16,407 nucleotides of DNA, from positions 1 to 16,407 of the forward strand of contig CAKQKT010000037.1 in NCBI GenBank assembly GCA_934249275.1, in the 5' to 3' direction. Positions 6,193 through 14,786 of the stretch are shown one piece after another. The translations under genes were made by a program, and so were the position numbers. The notes beneath the pieces were generated by a model. That model was given only the letters and a program-made list of their open reading frames with translations, made no database searches and had not been told where the DNA came from. The stretch comes from an uncultured Sutterella sp. (GTDB taxonomy: Bacteria > Pseudomonadota > Gammaproteobacteria > Burkholderiales > Burkholderiaceae_F). Every line of letters starts with the position of its first letter. Position 1 is the first letter of the stretch.

Positions 6193-6954
6193 TTATGCCA
6201 AATAATCCCAGGCGGTCTTCACGAAGAGGATGGCGAGCACCGTGAGAATGATGGGACGCACGATTTTTCCGCCGTTCTTCATCACAAGGCCCGAACCGAT
6301 GTAGTGGCCGGTGATGCCGAAGCATCCTGCGAGAGCGCCGAGCACCCAGTCGACGTGGCCCGTGGCGGCGTAGAGGACGAGTGCGGCGATGCCGCTCGAG
6401 AAGTTGACGATCTTCATCTGGCCGGCGGCGTCGCGAACGCCGAGCTTGGCGGCGGCCGCAAAGCCCAGAAGCATGAACGTGCCCGCGCCCGGGCCGTAGA
6501 AGCCGTCATAGGCGCCGCAGGCGAAGGACACGAGGCCGAGCATGAGCCAGCGCTTTTTCTGCTCCATCTCCTCGCCGTCGTTGGAGAGCGTCTTGTCGCG
6601 CATCACGAGGAAGGCCGAGACCGGCAGGCAGATCACCAGGATGATCTGGAAGACCGACGGCGGCACCATCAGGGCAATGCGCGCGCCCACGAGGCTGCCG
6701 ATGAAGGCGGCCAGCACGGGCACCACCGACATCTTCAGGTCGATGAAGCCGCCGCGGTACAGGCGAACGGTCGAGATGGCCATGCCCATGGCGCTCGAAA
6801 GCTTGTTCGTGCCGATGGCCATGTGCGGGGGAATGCCCGCAAGCAGATAGCCCGGCAGCGTGATGAGCCCGCCGCCACCGGCGATGGAGTCGACGAGGCC
6901 GCCCAGAAAGACGAGCGGACAGACAATGAGGAGCGTGGAAAGATCGGGAAGCAT
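6193..6954 (-). CDS. TauE/SafE (TSUP) family anion permease
   Basis: This 253-residue inner-membrane protein has about eight hydrophobic segments in two halves. Each half carries the family's glycine-rich signature: VDSIAGGGGLITLPGYLLAG near residues 21-40, and DGFYGPGAGTF near 150-160 with KIVNFSSG after it. The length is usual for the family. Members export sulfite, sulfoacetate or other small organic or sulfur anions; the substrate cannot be told here. The start has only a weak AGG ribosome site. It lies 97 bases after jetD on the same strand, with a TAGAAT box at 6998-6993, so it probably has its own promoter although Wadjet readthrough is possible. Confidence 0.88.
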   Translation of the reverse strand: MLPDLSTLLIVCPLVFLGGLVDSIAGGGGLITLPGYLLAGIPPHMAIGTNKLSSAMGMAISTVRLYRGGFIDLKMSVVPVLAAFIGSLVGARIALMVPPSVFQIILVICLPVSAFLVMRDKTLSNDGEEMEQKKRWLMLGLVSFACGAYDGFYGPGAGTFMLLGFAAAAKLGVRDAAGQMKIVNFSSGIAALVLYAATGHVDWVLGALAGCFGITGHYIGSGLVMKNGGKIVRPIILTVLAILFVKTAWDYLA

Positions 6955-7051
6955 GACCTGAAAAGGCTGTTGTTATTGTTTGAGGGAATGAAATTCTATC
7001 GCGCCGCAGGGACGGACAGGCGTCAATCCCGCCGAATTTTCATGCCGCCGC

Positions 7052-8245
7052 TCAGCCTGCGGCCTTTAGCAGAGCCGCCCGGGCCTCGGCCCACGGAATG
7101 CGCTCCTGCTCGAGGCGCAGGCGCGTGCCGTACATGTCGTTCTTGAGAGCCCTCCAAAGCGCGGCCTCGCCATCATGCAGCCCCGCGCACTCCGCCTCGG
7201 GCGCCTGTTTGGGCTCCTCGACGGCATACTCGCGCCATCGCACGAGCGTCTCCTCGTCCATCAGAACGGAGACCGTACCGGGAAAGCACCTTCTCACGGA
7301 CGCCAGAATCTGCAGGCCCCACGTGTCGGCGTCGCCCCAGTAGACAACCTTCGCATCATGAATCCAGGACACGGCAAGAAGCTGCGTGACGCTCCTGCCG
7401 AGCCCCAGAAAGAGCACCGCTCCGGGCATGTCCTCGAAGGCCAGGCCCGACTGCTCGTTTTCGGAAATGAAGACGATCCTCGGATGAAGCGGCAGGGCCG
7501 CGATTTCGTCAACAGGCGCCGACAGGTCCGAGAGTCCGTGGAGCATGGCCCGGTCGGCGGGATCGAGAAGTCTCATTCTTACCGGCGAGGGCTTCGACCT
7601 GAGGCCGCAGAAGGCCTCGAAGTCCTGCGCTTCGGGGACGGGCTCGCCCGCCTCTCTCCACCAGGCGCCGAGAAGGCTTTTGATCGCCGTCTGCCGCGGC
7701 GCCGTGAGCCACTTCGTGTCCATGCCCTCAACCGGCAGCTGCCGAACGTAGAGGCCGCTCTTCGGATTGGCGGCAAGCCACTCGAGCGCCGAGAGAAGAA
7801 TCTCGAAGTCTCGGTCCTCCCAGTCGGCAAGCACGCTCCACGCGTGCACGATCTCGGCCTCGATGCCGGCGCGCAGCGCAAGAAGCGTCCGCGCTCTCTC
7901 AAGCGTCCGATTCCAGGTGCGGATTTCTCCGGCAGCGCGTGCGACGTCCTCGACAGAGTCGAAGACCGCTTTGTCGGGAACGGTCTGGCGGCCGCAGGCG
8001 GTCCAGTCGCGCGACGTGATCGAAACCCCGATTCGGCGGGCATCGACCTCGGCCATCCAGGCGTCGCGCCAGGCAAGGACCTTGCCGGGATTGGAGGGAA
8101 CCTCTCGCTCGGAGGGAATGCCGAGCGGGACGGTCATCGGCCAGACCGAATCGTCGGGCAGGCCGAGACGGCCTGCAAGCCACCTGCGGCACGATGCCTT
8201 GAAGCGACGCGCCGCGATCGTGCGGACTTCGGCCGGGGTCTTCAT
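7052..8245 (-). CDS. jetD: Wadjet defence protein JetD (Toprim nuclease)
   Basis: The 397-residue protein is the DNA-cutting subunit of a type I Wadjet complex. The N-terminal DUF3322-like part is seen in PMTVPLGIPSEREV (36-49). PVEGMDTKWL (171-180) lies mid-protein. The C-terminal DUF2220/Toprim fold carries ISENEQSG (260-267, E262/E264) and YWGDADTWG (302-310, D305/D307), the metal-binding acidic residues. A conserved RLEQERIPW (377-385) follows. In known Wadjet systems JetD cleaves small circular DNA that the JetABC motor has extruded. Its ATG shares one base with the jetC stop (TGATG), with GGAGG just upstream, so translation is coupled. It is the last gene of the operon and is full length. 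Confidence 0.93.
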   Translation of the reverse strand: MKTPAEVRTIAARRFKASCRRWLAGRLGLPDDSVWPMTVPLGIPSEREVPSNPGKVLAWRDAWMAEVDARRIGVSITSRDWTACGRQTVPDKAVFDSVEDVARAAGEIRTWNRTLERARTLLALRAGIEAEIVHAWSVLADWEDRDFEILLSALEWLAANPKSGLYVRQLPVEGMDTKWLTAPRQTAIKSLLGAWWREAGEPVPEAQDFEAFCGLRSKPSPVRMRLLDPADRAMLHGLSDLSAPVDEIAALPLHPRIVFISENEQSGLAFEDMPGAVLFLGLGRSVTQLLAVSWIHDAKVVYWGDADTWGLQILASVRRCFPGTVSVLMDEETLVRWREYAVEEPKQAPEAECAGLHDGEAALWRALKNDMYGTRLRLEQERIPWAEARAALLKAAG

Positions 8246-11200
8246 CAGGCCTCCGGAGCCTGTTCGGCCGGCGCTTCAGACACGGCTTCAGCGCCTGCTT
8301 CGGGCGCGGCCTTTTCCTCAGGGGCCGTCCAGACGAGGCGATGGATCGCCCCGTCGTACGGGATCGTGAGGACGCTCGAATACTTGCGCTCGACGATGTG
8401 CACCACGCAGGCGCCGCCGATGAAGGGCTCGAGCGTCGTGACGGCCTTGTCGGGCGTTGCCACGATCATCTGGAAGCCGAACTGGCGGAAGATGTTCATG
8501 GCAAGCGTCGTGAAGTCGCTGTCGGCCTTGTCGAAGGCTTCGTCGAGCACCACGGGCGCATAGGTCGGTACCGACACGCTGTCGCCGCAGAGCTGATAGC
8601 GAAGGGCTGCGGCCAGGCAGGTCGTCGTGAGCTTCTGGCGCTGGCCGCCGGACTTGCCGGCGCCGCTGCGGTAGACCTCGACCTGGCGGCCGTCCTCGTC
8701 CACTTCCTCGCCGATGAAGTCGACATGGCGGCGGACGTCGAGAACGGTGTCGCGGTAGCGGCGGTTTTCGGGCTGATCCTTCAGGCGAAGCACGAGGTCG
8801 GCCAGAATGGCGAAGCGCTTTTCGGCCTCGCCGTCGTCGACCTTGACGTCCCAGGCGCCCTCAAGCGCGTCGCGGATCTTGCGTCGGAATTCGACCACTT
8901 CGGGAAGCGCGCGCTCCTGCGTCGTGATGCGAAGGAAGGTCCTGCGGCCGTTCGTCATGTTGAAGGGCACGACATGCAGGCTTTCGTTCACGAGCTCGAG
9001 ACGCTGCAGAATGTCGCGGCGCTCCTCGGTCAGATACTGGCGCAGCTGGGAGAGGTTCTGCATGCTCTGCTGGCGCAGCAGGTCGCGGAACTTCGCCTCG
9101 AAGTCGGGCAGGCGATCGCGCTCGAGCGTTTCAAGAAGCTTGAAGTAGTCGCCTGCGAACTCGAGCCCCGCGCCCAGGTCGGCGGACTCGGCCGGGAACT
9201 GGTCGCGGAACTTGTCGAACGCCGTCGTGACTCGGATTTCCATGTCCTTCGCGCGGCCGTCTAGCTTCGAGATGTCGTCGTTGATCTCGCGAGCCACGAT
9301 GTTCGTGAGATCGTCGATCGAATCGAGCCTGATGTTGCCGAGCCTGGCGCCGAACCGGTCGCCGAGGCCCTTTCGCATGCCGTCGGTCAAGGCCGCAATC
9401 TGCGCGCCCCAGGCATCGTGCAGGGTTTGCAGGCGGTTTTTCACGGCCTGCAGCGCGCCTTCGGCGGTCTTCAGATCGGCCTTGGCGTCGGAGAGCTTCT
9501 CCTCGATGCGGCTGATGACCTCGCGCGTGTCGGCGATGGCCTTGGCGAGCTCCTTGAGCGCCTCGTTGCCTTCGCGCACGGCGCGGATCTGGGACTCAAG
9601 ACGATGGATGTCGGCAAGAATCGGCGCGGGATCGATGTCGATCCAGGACGCGGCCGCAAGCGTGTGGCAGTGAACCAGACGACGGTTGGCCTCGGCCTCC
9701 TCGTTCTTGAGGACGGTGATCTTCTTGCGCGTTTCGTGGAGCACGCGGCGCTGCGCCTCCTCCTCGCCGCGAAGGGCGGCAAGCTTGGCGCGGTTGTCCA
9801 TGCCGAGCACCCATGCGCGCGGATCGTCGACCGGACGGGTGTCGTTCTTGTCGTAGCGGGCATGCGTGTCCTTCACGAAGCCCGTCTTCGTCACGGCGCG
9901 GCGCGCGGCGGCGAAGGCTTCGAGCGTTTCGACGCAGGAGAGGTCGTAGTCGCGGCGAAGGACGCTTTCAAGCCATTCGGCGTGGACGCCGTCGGTGACG
10001 CGGATCTTGCGGATGACGGAATCCTCGGACAGCTTTCCGGTCTCCTCGACGAGAGCGCCGCCCGTGCGCAGAATACGCACGTGCGCACCCCAGTGGCTGC
10101 CGTTGACGACCTTCGAGACGGCCTCGAAGTGTTCGGCCGGCACGAGAATCGAAAGCGCGAGCGGACGGAGCGCGCGCTCGACGGCGCCGCGCCAGCCGAT
10201 CTGTTCGGGGAGCACCTCGATGAATTCGCCCGCAAACGGCAGATCGGTCGTCTTGAGGCCGGCATCCCTTGCAATTTTTTCGCGGATTCTGAGCTGAACG
10301 GCCGGAATGCCCGAGCGCTGCGATTCGAGCGATTCGATTTCCTCGCAGAGCTTGTCGAGCTCGGACTTGATGCCGTGCTCCTCGCCGATGAGCTGTTCGA
10401 TCTTTTCGTCGCGAACCTTCTTCAAGTCGGCTGCGCCCGCCTCTTCGGCGGCCGCGGCCTCAACAAGCCTGCGGAATTCCTCGGCCGCGGGCGGCAGGGC
10501 TTCGCCGAGCTCGCGCGCGGCGGCCTCAACCTTGCCGCGCTCGCGCATGGCGCGGTCGCGGTCCTGCTCGCGGCGGGCCTTTTCAGCCTCCCAGCCGGCG
10601 ATCTGATCACCGCCGCTGCGGCGCTCGCGCTGCTCAAGGTCGGCGAGCGTGCTGCGCTTCGTGACGAGATCGGCCTGAATCGAGCGGACCTTCTCCTCAT
10701 TCAGGCGGCTTTCGCTCTCGAGCTTCGCGGCCTGCGCGGTCAGAAGATTTTCGCGCCAGGATTCGCGGTAGGCCGGCAGAGCTTCGGCAAGAAGCTTCGC
10801 GCGGCTGCGGTCGGCCTCGGCCTGCTGCATGTCGCCGAACGCCTTCTGAGCGGGCGAAAGCACGCGAATCTGCGCGTTGGCGGCCACGACGGCGCGGTGC
10901 GACGCCTCAAGCTCGACGAATTCGTCGACGAGGCGGGCGGCGATCGCATAGGTGCGCGGCTCGTCAAGCATGAAGCTGCGCAGGAATTCGTTCAGGTCGC
11001 CGAGATTCTTGGCGGACTGCGTCTTGTGCAGAAGCTTGAGCGCGAGATTGCTCTTGATGCCGAGCATCGCCGTGAAGGCCGTCTCGTAGGGCGGGAAGAG
11101 GTCCGAGCACTTTGCGTCGGCGAGCTCGAGCTTGAGCTGCCTCAGGTCGTAGTCGGACTTCGAGAAATCGGTGATCAGGGCCTTGAGGTCGATGTCGCGC

Positions 11201-11667
11201 TCAAGGACGGCGTAGAGGCGCTTGACGTCGGCGGCGCCGTTGAGCTTGCCGCGGACCCAGAAGACCTGCAGGAGCGTGACCGTGCGGCGGGCGTTGCGGA
11301 ACGTGAGCGCTAGGCCCGAAGCCGTCGTCTCCTCGCGCAGGTACTGCGTCGTGACGCCCGCATCGGTCTGAAGCTCGGACCACGCGCCGCGAACGTAGGA
11401 CACGATGGAGCGGTCGCCCCTCACCTTGCCGCCGGTCTCATGCGCGGCGGCATTGAAGTCCACCCACCGGGGCGGAATCAGCAGCTGGGAGAACGCGTCG
11501 AGAAGGGTCGACTTGCCGGAGCCCGAAGCGCCCACGAAGAGGAAGCCCTCCTCGGCGATCGGAATGTCGTTGCAGCCCGAGAAGGTGCCCCAGTTGTGGA
11601 CCTGCAGGCGCACGGCGCGGAACTGGTCCTCGGGCATGAGCTCGGGAAAAAGTGCGAGATCGGTCAT
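8245..11667 (-). CDS. jetC: Wadjet defence protein JetC (SMC/MukB-like ATPase)
   Basis: The 1140-residue protein is the motor ATPase of the complex. Walker A GASGSGKS is at 46-53. Long charged coiled coils run about 250-470 and 630-800. They flank a hinge-like domain (about 470-630) with WRGAVERALRPLALSILVP and YDKNDTRPVDDPRAWVLGMDN. The ABC signature SGGQRQK begins at 1006 and Walker B VVLDEAFDKAD is near 1039-1049 (D1042, E1043). Two such heads dimerise on ATP and extrude DNA loops. The last 25 or so residues are a disordered Ala/Pro/Glu tail. The ATG overlaps the jetB stop by four bases (ATGA) and has GGAGG seven bases upstream. All ATPase motifs are intact. Confidence 0.95.
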   Translation of the reverse strand: MTDLALFPELMPEDQFRAVRLQVHNWGTFSGCNDIPIAEEGFLFVGASGSGKSTLLDAFSQLLIPPRWVDFNAAAHETGGKVRGDRSIVSYVRGAWSELQTDAGVTTQYLREETTASGLALTFRNARRTVTLLQVFWVRGKLNGAADVKRLYAVLERDIDLKALITDFSKSDYDLRQLKLELADAKCSDLFPPYETAFTAMLGIKSNLALKLLHKTQSAKNLGDLNEFLRSFMLDEPRTYAIAARLVDEFVELEASHRAVVAANAQIRVLSPAQKAFGDMQQAEADRSRAKLLAEALPAYRESWRENLLTAQAAKLESESRLNEEKVRSIQADLVTKRSTLADLEQRERRSGGDQIAGWEAEKARREQDRDRAMRERGKVEAAARELGEALPPAAEEFRRLVEAAAAEEAGAADLKKVRDEKIEQLIGEEHGIKSELDKLCEEIESLESQRSGIPAVQLRIREKIARDAGLKTTDLPFAGEFIEVLPEQIGWRGAVERALRPLALSILVPAEHFEAVSKVVNGSHWGAHVRILRTGGALVEETGKLSEDSVIRKIRVTDGVHAEWLESVLRRDYDLSCVETLEAFAAARRAVTKTGFVKDTHARYDKNDTRPVDDPRAWVLGMDNRAKLAALRGEEEAQRRVLHETRKKITVLKNEEAEANRRLVHCHTLAAASWIDIDPAPILADIHRLESQIRAVREGNEALKELAKAIADTREVISRIEEKLSDAKADLKTAEGALQAVKNRLQTLHDAWGAQIAALTDGMRKGLGDRFGARLGNIRLDSIDDLTNIVAREINDDISKLDGRAKDMEIRVTTAFDKFRDQFPAESADLGAGLEFAGDYFKLLETLERDRLPDFEAKFRDLLRQQSMQNLSQLRQYLTEERRDILQRLELVNESLHVVPFNMTNGRRTFLRITTQERALPEVVEFRRKIRDALEGAWDVKVDDGEAEKRFAILADLVLRLKDQPENRRYRDTVLDVRRHVDFIGEEVDEDGRQVEVYRSGAGKSGGQRQKLTTTCLAAALRYQLCGDSVSVPTYAPVVLDEAFDKADSDFTTLAMNIFRQFGFQMIVATPDKAVTTLEPFIGGACVVHIVERKYSSVLTIPYDGAIHRLVWTAPEEKAAPEAGAEAVSEAPAEQAPEA

Positions 11668-12377
11668 TCCTGATCCTCCGAATCGTCTTCGTCATCGTCA
11701 TCAAAATCGGCTTCTTCGGCATCGGCCGGCGCGTTTTCGGCGGCCTCGCCGGGCTTGGCGCCCTTGCCTTCGTAGTATCCCTTCACCTGCTCGACGAGCT
11801 CGGCCGTCATGAGCATCTTGAGAACCGGGGAAATTTCAAAGGCGTCCTCGCCGCTCTTCAAGCGCCTGAGCACCCCGAAGTGGTCGGCCTTCGTGACGGC
11901 GCCCGCGAGGTGCCTTTCGAAGCCGACAGCGTCGCGGCTGCGGCCTGCAATGTCGGCGAGATGCTCTCGGATTTCGTCAAGATAAATGACGGCGCGCTCG
12001 CCGCGGCCTTCGGCGGCGGAGAGCTTGAGGCGCAGGAAGAGGAACAGATACGTCTCGATGTAGTTGAGCGGCTTTCGCTTCAAAAGGACAGGCGCCTTGA
12101 CGGGATCGGTGTCCGCCTGGCGCGTGAACGCAAAGAGCTGCTCGCGATCGAGCACGAGATCGAGAAAGAGGTCGTTGAGGCGGCTGCGGATGAGGTCCTC
12201 GCTCTCGAGGAGCGCCTTCCAGATGACGGGCATGCGCATGCCGTCGAGCACGGGGCCCTTGAGGAGCTGCACGAGCGCGCGCCTTGCGTCGAGCTTCAAC
12301 CCGCCCGCATCGCCGCGCCAGAGGCCTGCGGCCTGTTCGTCAACGCGCACGGCTTCAGTAGATTCGGGTGAGTTCAT
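11664..12377 (-). CDS. jetB: Wadjet defence protein JetB (kleisin-associated, DUF4194)
   Basis: This 237-residue protein occupies the DUF4194 position between jetA and jetC. It is rich in helix and shows RSRLNDLFLDLVLDREQLFAF and PLNYIETYLFLFLRL, typical of JetB/MksE-like winged-helix subunits. The C-terminus is a strongly acidic tail (EEADFDDDDEDDSEDQE). In the complex it binds the kleisin JetA near the JetC heads. ATG 12377 is preceded by AAGGA at eight bases, so it is preferred over an upstream TTG at 12395. The gene overlaps jetA by 23 bases and jetC by four. Confidence 0.9.
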   Translation of the reverse strand: MNSPESTEAVRVDEQAAGLWRGDAGGLKLDARRALVQLLKGPVLDGMRMPVIWKALLESEDLIRSRLNDLFLDLVLDREQLFAFTRQADTDPVKAPVLLKRKPLNYIETYLFLFLRLKLSAAEGRGERAVIYLDEIREHLADIAGRSRDAVGFERHLAGAVTKADHFGVLRRLKSGEDAFEISPVLKMLMTAELVEQVKGYYEGKGAKPGEAAENAPADAEEADFDDDDEDDSEDQE

Positions 12378-13824
12378 TGATTCTGTCCTTAACAAAGAAA
12401 AGTTGGTTCACGGTTGCGGAGCGCTCGCGGCCGTCCAGGCCGGTCCACTTGAGCTTCTCCGTGCCGGCGCCCTTGATGCCGAAGCGAAGCGCGAGCTCCA
12501 TGAGGCCCACGACGCTGCCGAGGCCCTGCTTCGCGGGATGCGCCTCAAGCACTTCGCCCACGCTCGCCTGATCCTTGTGCTCGAGCAGTTCGGCAACGTT
12601 TTCCTTAAGCTCGCGCATGTTGATTTCGGATCGCGCGATGCGCTCGCCCACGGCGCTCAAATCAAGCGGAGGCGGCGTGCCGTCCTCGACGGGCGGCGGG
12701 GGCGCATAGGTGACCGGATCCCAGAGAACCATCTGGCCGGCGGAGCGCGGCGTGAAGCCCGTTCGGGAAAGCTCGATGCCGGTGCGGCGCACGGGATTGA
12801 GATCTTCGGCCGCATCAATGCCCGACTTCATGGCTTCGGTAAGGAGGCGCGTGAGGCGGTGCTCCTCGAGATACTGGCGGCTTTCGACGAAGTTTCTCAA
12901 GCCCTGTGCAAGACGCTTCGTCGTGTCGTGCACGTCCCCGCCTCTCTCGAGCAGGTTGCGGCGCATCGTGCGAAGCATTTTGCGCTCGTCGGGCGTAAGG
13001 TCGTTCGCAAACCCGCGCGAGAGAACGGCGTCGATCGCCTCCTCGAATCGTGCGGACTCGACCGGATCGTTGAGAAGCCGCCAGAAGGCGAAGAAGGTTC
13101 GGCCTGCGGGGCTCAGCCTGATGAGGTCGAGCCCGGCGAAGACGTCTTCAAGCACGTCGCCGCGCGAGCCTGAGCATTCCATGATGCGGCGGCGCAGGTC
13201 GGCGTTGAGGTCCTCGAAGCTGTCGCGAACGCGATGGAAGTCGCCCACGAGGCCCGAGAAGAGCGTGAGGATTTCGCGGGTGCGCTCGAGCGCGGTGTCC
13301 TTGTCGAGCACCTTGACTTCGCCCCGGCCCACGGCTTCGAGCTCGCGGCGGATGCGGCTCTGCTCCTCGATGAGGCGCTCTTCGCGGCGATGGACGTCCG
13401 CGTCGGTGTCCTCCTCAAGGCTGTCGAGCGCCGTGATGACGAGCTGGAGGCGCGATTCGGTCGCCTCGGCGCGGGGCTTGCCCATGCCGGTCACGAACCT
13501 CACGGCATCGGCCGAGGCCGCGGTGAGCGAAAAAACCTCCTCGTCGCTGCCGTAGGGAAGCGTGCGTTCGAGAAGTCCCTGGGCGAGCCACTGCGATGCG
13601 TACTCGCGGGCCGACGACGGCATGTCGACGCCCGATGCGCGAAGCTCCTCGAGACTGCGGTCGACGCGCGCGTAGAATTCCGACGCGCGCATGCCGCGGT
13701 CCTCTTCATAGAGGTGCTCGGCCAGGATGGCAATGATGGCGGGCGCATTGGCGGCCGCCAGTAGCTTCCAGAGCGGCGCACTGCGCAGGCGCTGGAAGCC
13801 CGGATAGGAAATGCTGGCTTTCAT
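12355..13824 (-). CDS. jetA: Wadjet defence protein JetA (kleisin, DUF3375)
   Basis: The 489-residue, mostly helical protein fits the DUF3375 kleisin of Wadjet, which bridges the JetC heads. Visible features are an N-terminal winged-helix-like region (ASEFYARVDRSLEELRASG, about 47-65) and charged helices in the middle (DVHRREERLIEEQSRIRRELEAV). A Pro-rich linker APPPPVEDGTPPPLDL follows near 375-390, and the C-terminal domain ends in a helix-rich segment. It is the first gene of the operon. No Shine-Dalgarno site precedes ATG 13824, but a TAAAAT box ends ten bases upstream, hinting at a near-leaderless transcript. The product name rests on both the sequence style and the jetABCD order. Confidence 0.9.
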   Translation of the reverse strand: MKASISYPGFQRLRSAPLWKLLAAANAPAIIAILAEHLYEEDRGMRASEFYARVDRSLEELRASGVDMPSSAREYASQWLAQGLLERTLPYGSDEEVFSLTAASADAVRFVTGMGKPRAEATESRLQLVITALDSLEEDTDADVHRREERLIEEQSRIRRELEAVGRGEVKVLDKDTALERTREILTLFSGLVGDFHRVRDSFEDLNADLRRRIMECSGSRGDVLEDVFAGLDLIRLSPAGRTFFAFWRLLNDPVESARFEEAIDAVLSRGFANDLTPDERKMLRTMRRNLLERGGDVHDTTKRLAQGLRNFVESRQYLEEHRLTRLLTEAMKSGIDAAEDLNPVRRTGIELSRTGFTPRSAGQMVLWDPVTYAPPPPVEDGTPPPLDLSAVGERIARSEINMRELKENVAELLEHKDQASVGEVLEAHPAKQGLGSVVGLMELALRFGIKGAGTEKLKWTGLDGRERSATVNQLFFVKDRINELTRIY

Positions 13825-13833
13825 AAGAGCTAT

Positions 13834-13839
13834 ATTTTA
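13834..13839 (-). promoter_or_regulatory. Possible -10 box of the Wadjet operon
   Basis: TAAAAT on the minus strand ends ten bases before the jetA ATG. A 7-bp inverted repeat, GCAGCCT/AGGCTGC (13848-13854 and 13873-13879), lies immediately upstream where a -35 box would be. No recognisable -35 box is present. The inverted repeat could be an operator or only a weak hairpin in the tetR-jetA gap. Confidence 0.35.
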
Positions 13840-13956
13840 CATGGCGGGCAGCCTCCGCTCCCGTCTTTTCGAAGGCTGCAAATCCACGGCCGGACGCATG
13901 TCCGAATCCGTGACGCAAACGGACGCCGCAAGCCCCTTCCGCACGGCCGATCTGCC

Positions 13957-14589
13957 TCATTCGGCGTCCTTTTCGACGTACGTCCGGAGCGCCTCGGCGA
14001 TCATCCTCTTTTCCGTCGGACTCATCACGTCGATCCCGAAGAGGTGGTGAAAGAAGAGTCCGTCGTAGGCGAGCGTGAAGACGAGCGCCTTCTCCGCTCC
14101 GCATTCCTGCTTCTCAACGCGGTCAAAGTAGCGGCGGTACCAGTCGCGCACGGGCGCCATGAACTTCCGGTTGTCGCGAGACGACATGGCGAGAGCCACA
14201 AGCGGCGACGTGCCGCTGTCGATCTCGCCCGACGTGAACATGCGGTACCAGTCGGCATAGGCGTCAAGCATCGAGCAGCCGCCCGCCGACCTGCTCACAA
14301 GCTCCTCCTCAACCTCGCCCAGGTGCGCGGCATATTCGGCCACGAGCGCCTCGATCAGGTCCTGCCGCGTGTGAAAGTGATACATGAAGGCCTCCTTGCT
14401 GACGCCCGCCTCCCTGATGACATGGTCGATCGACAGGCTGTCGGTGCCGTTCTCAATGATGATCGAACGGGCCGCTGCGAGAATCCTCTGTTTCGTGGCA
14501 CGCCCGTTGGCCCGCCTGCCCCTGACCGGCGCCCCCAACTTCCTTTCTCGAGAAGTCTCTGAACCCGCGATATTTTCGATGTCCGCCAT
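13957..14589 (-). CDS. TetR/AcrR family transcriptional regulator
   Basis: The 210-residue protein has the TetR helix-turn-helix at about 31-77: TKQRILAAARSIIIENG, then SIDHVIREAGVSKEAFMYHF and the usual H(T)RQDLIEAL. The divergent C-terminal ligand domain gives no clue to the ligand. A basic stretch GAPVRGRRANGRATK precedes the HTH. ATG 14589 was chosen because GAGG lies about ten bases upstream; a frame extension to 14664 lacks one. The gene is divergent from the FAD reductase at 14787, and an inverted repeat at that promoter is its likely operator. It also lies 132 bases upstream of jetA on the same strand, so it could be co-transcribed with or act on Wadjet, but the divergent reductase is the more usual target. 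Confidence 0.92.
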   Translation of the reverse strand: MADIENIAGSETSRERKLGAPVRGRRANGRATKQRILAAARSIIIENGTDSLSIDHVIREAGVSKEAFMYHFHTRQDLIEALVAEYAAHLGEVEEELVSRSAGGCSMLDAYADWYRMFTSGEIDSGTSPLVALAMSSRDNRKFMAPVRDWYRRYFDRVEKQECGAEKALVFTLAYDGLFFHHLFGIDVMSPTEKRMIAEALRTYVEKDAE

Positions 14590-14671
14590 TTTCCAACCTC
14601 GATGCCGTGTCGTCCCGGAGTTACATGAATTATGGAAAACCCTGTCAGGGCAATACCCAACCATCCGAAAC

Positions 14672-14699
14672 TTGACCTTAACAACACCTTAAGTATACA
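14672..14699 (+). promoter_or_regulatory. Promoter of the FAD reductase operon
   Basis: TTGACC (14672-14677) and TATACA (14694-14699) are separated by 16 bases, close to the sigma-70 consensus. The start point would be near 14706. The spacer contains the direct repeat CCTTAA-caaca-CCTTAA with an 11-base period, one helical turn. Confidence 0.7.
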
Positions 14700-14713
14700 G
14701 TACGGACGGTACT
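14699..14713. promoter_or_regulatory. Likely TetR-family operator over the start point
   Basis: AGTAC-ggacg-GTACT is a 15-bp inverted repeat. It overlaps the last base of the -10 box and the predicted transcription start of the reductase gene, a position typical for repression. The divergently transcribed TetR gene is the obvious candidate to bind it. A second small dyad, CCCTG-t-CAGGG (14640-14650), lies nearer tetR and may be a separate site. Confidence 0.55.
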
Positions 14714-14786
14714 AATAAGCGGTTGACGCAACGGACGGACGCATGTGTTCGGGCAGTTGAAGGACCGCGACAAGGAGACACAAAAA

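Noticed and set aside
9418..11313. A 631-codon open frame on the plus strand opposite jetC
   Set aside because: The opposite strand encodes JetC with intact ATPase motifs. The plus frame is low-complexity (Arg/Gly/Ala/Leu) and arises from GC-rich third positions.
13886..14745. The 11-mer cggacgcatgt present near 13890 and again near 14735
   Set aside because: A short GC-rich match between unrelated contexts. It is not symmetrical in the same way at both places and is probably chance.
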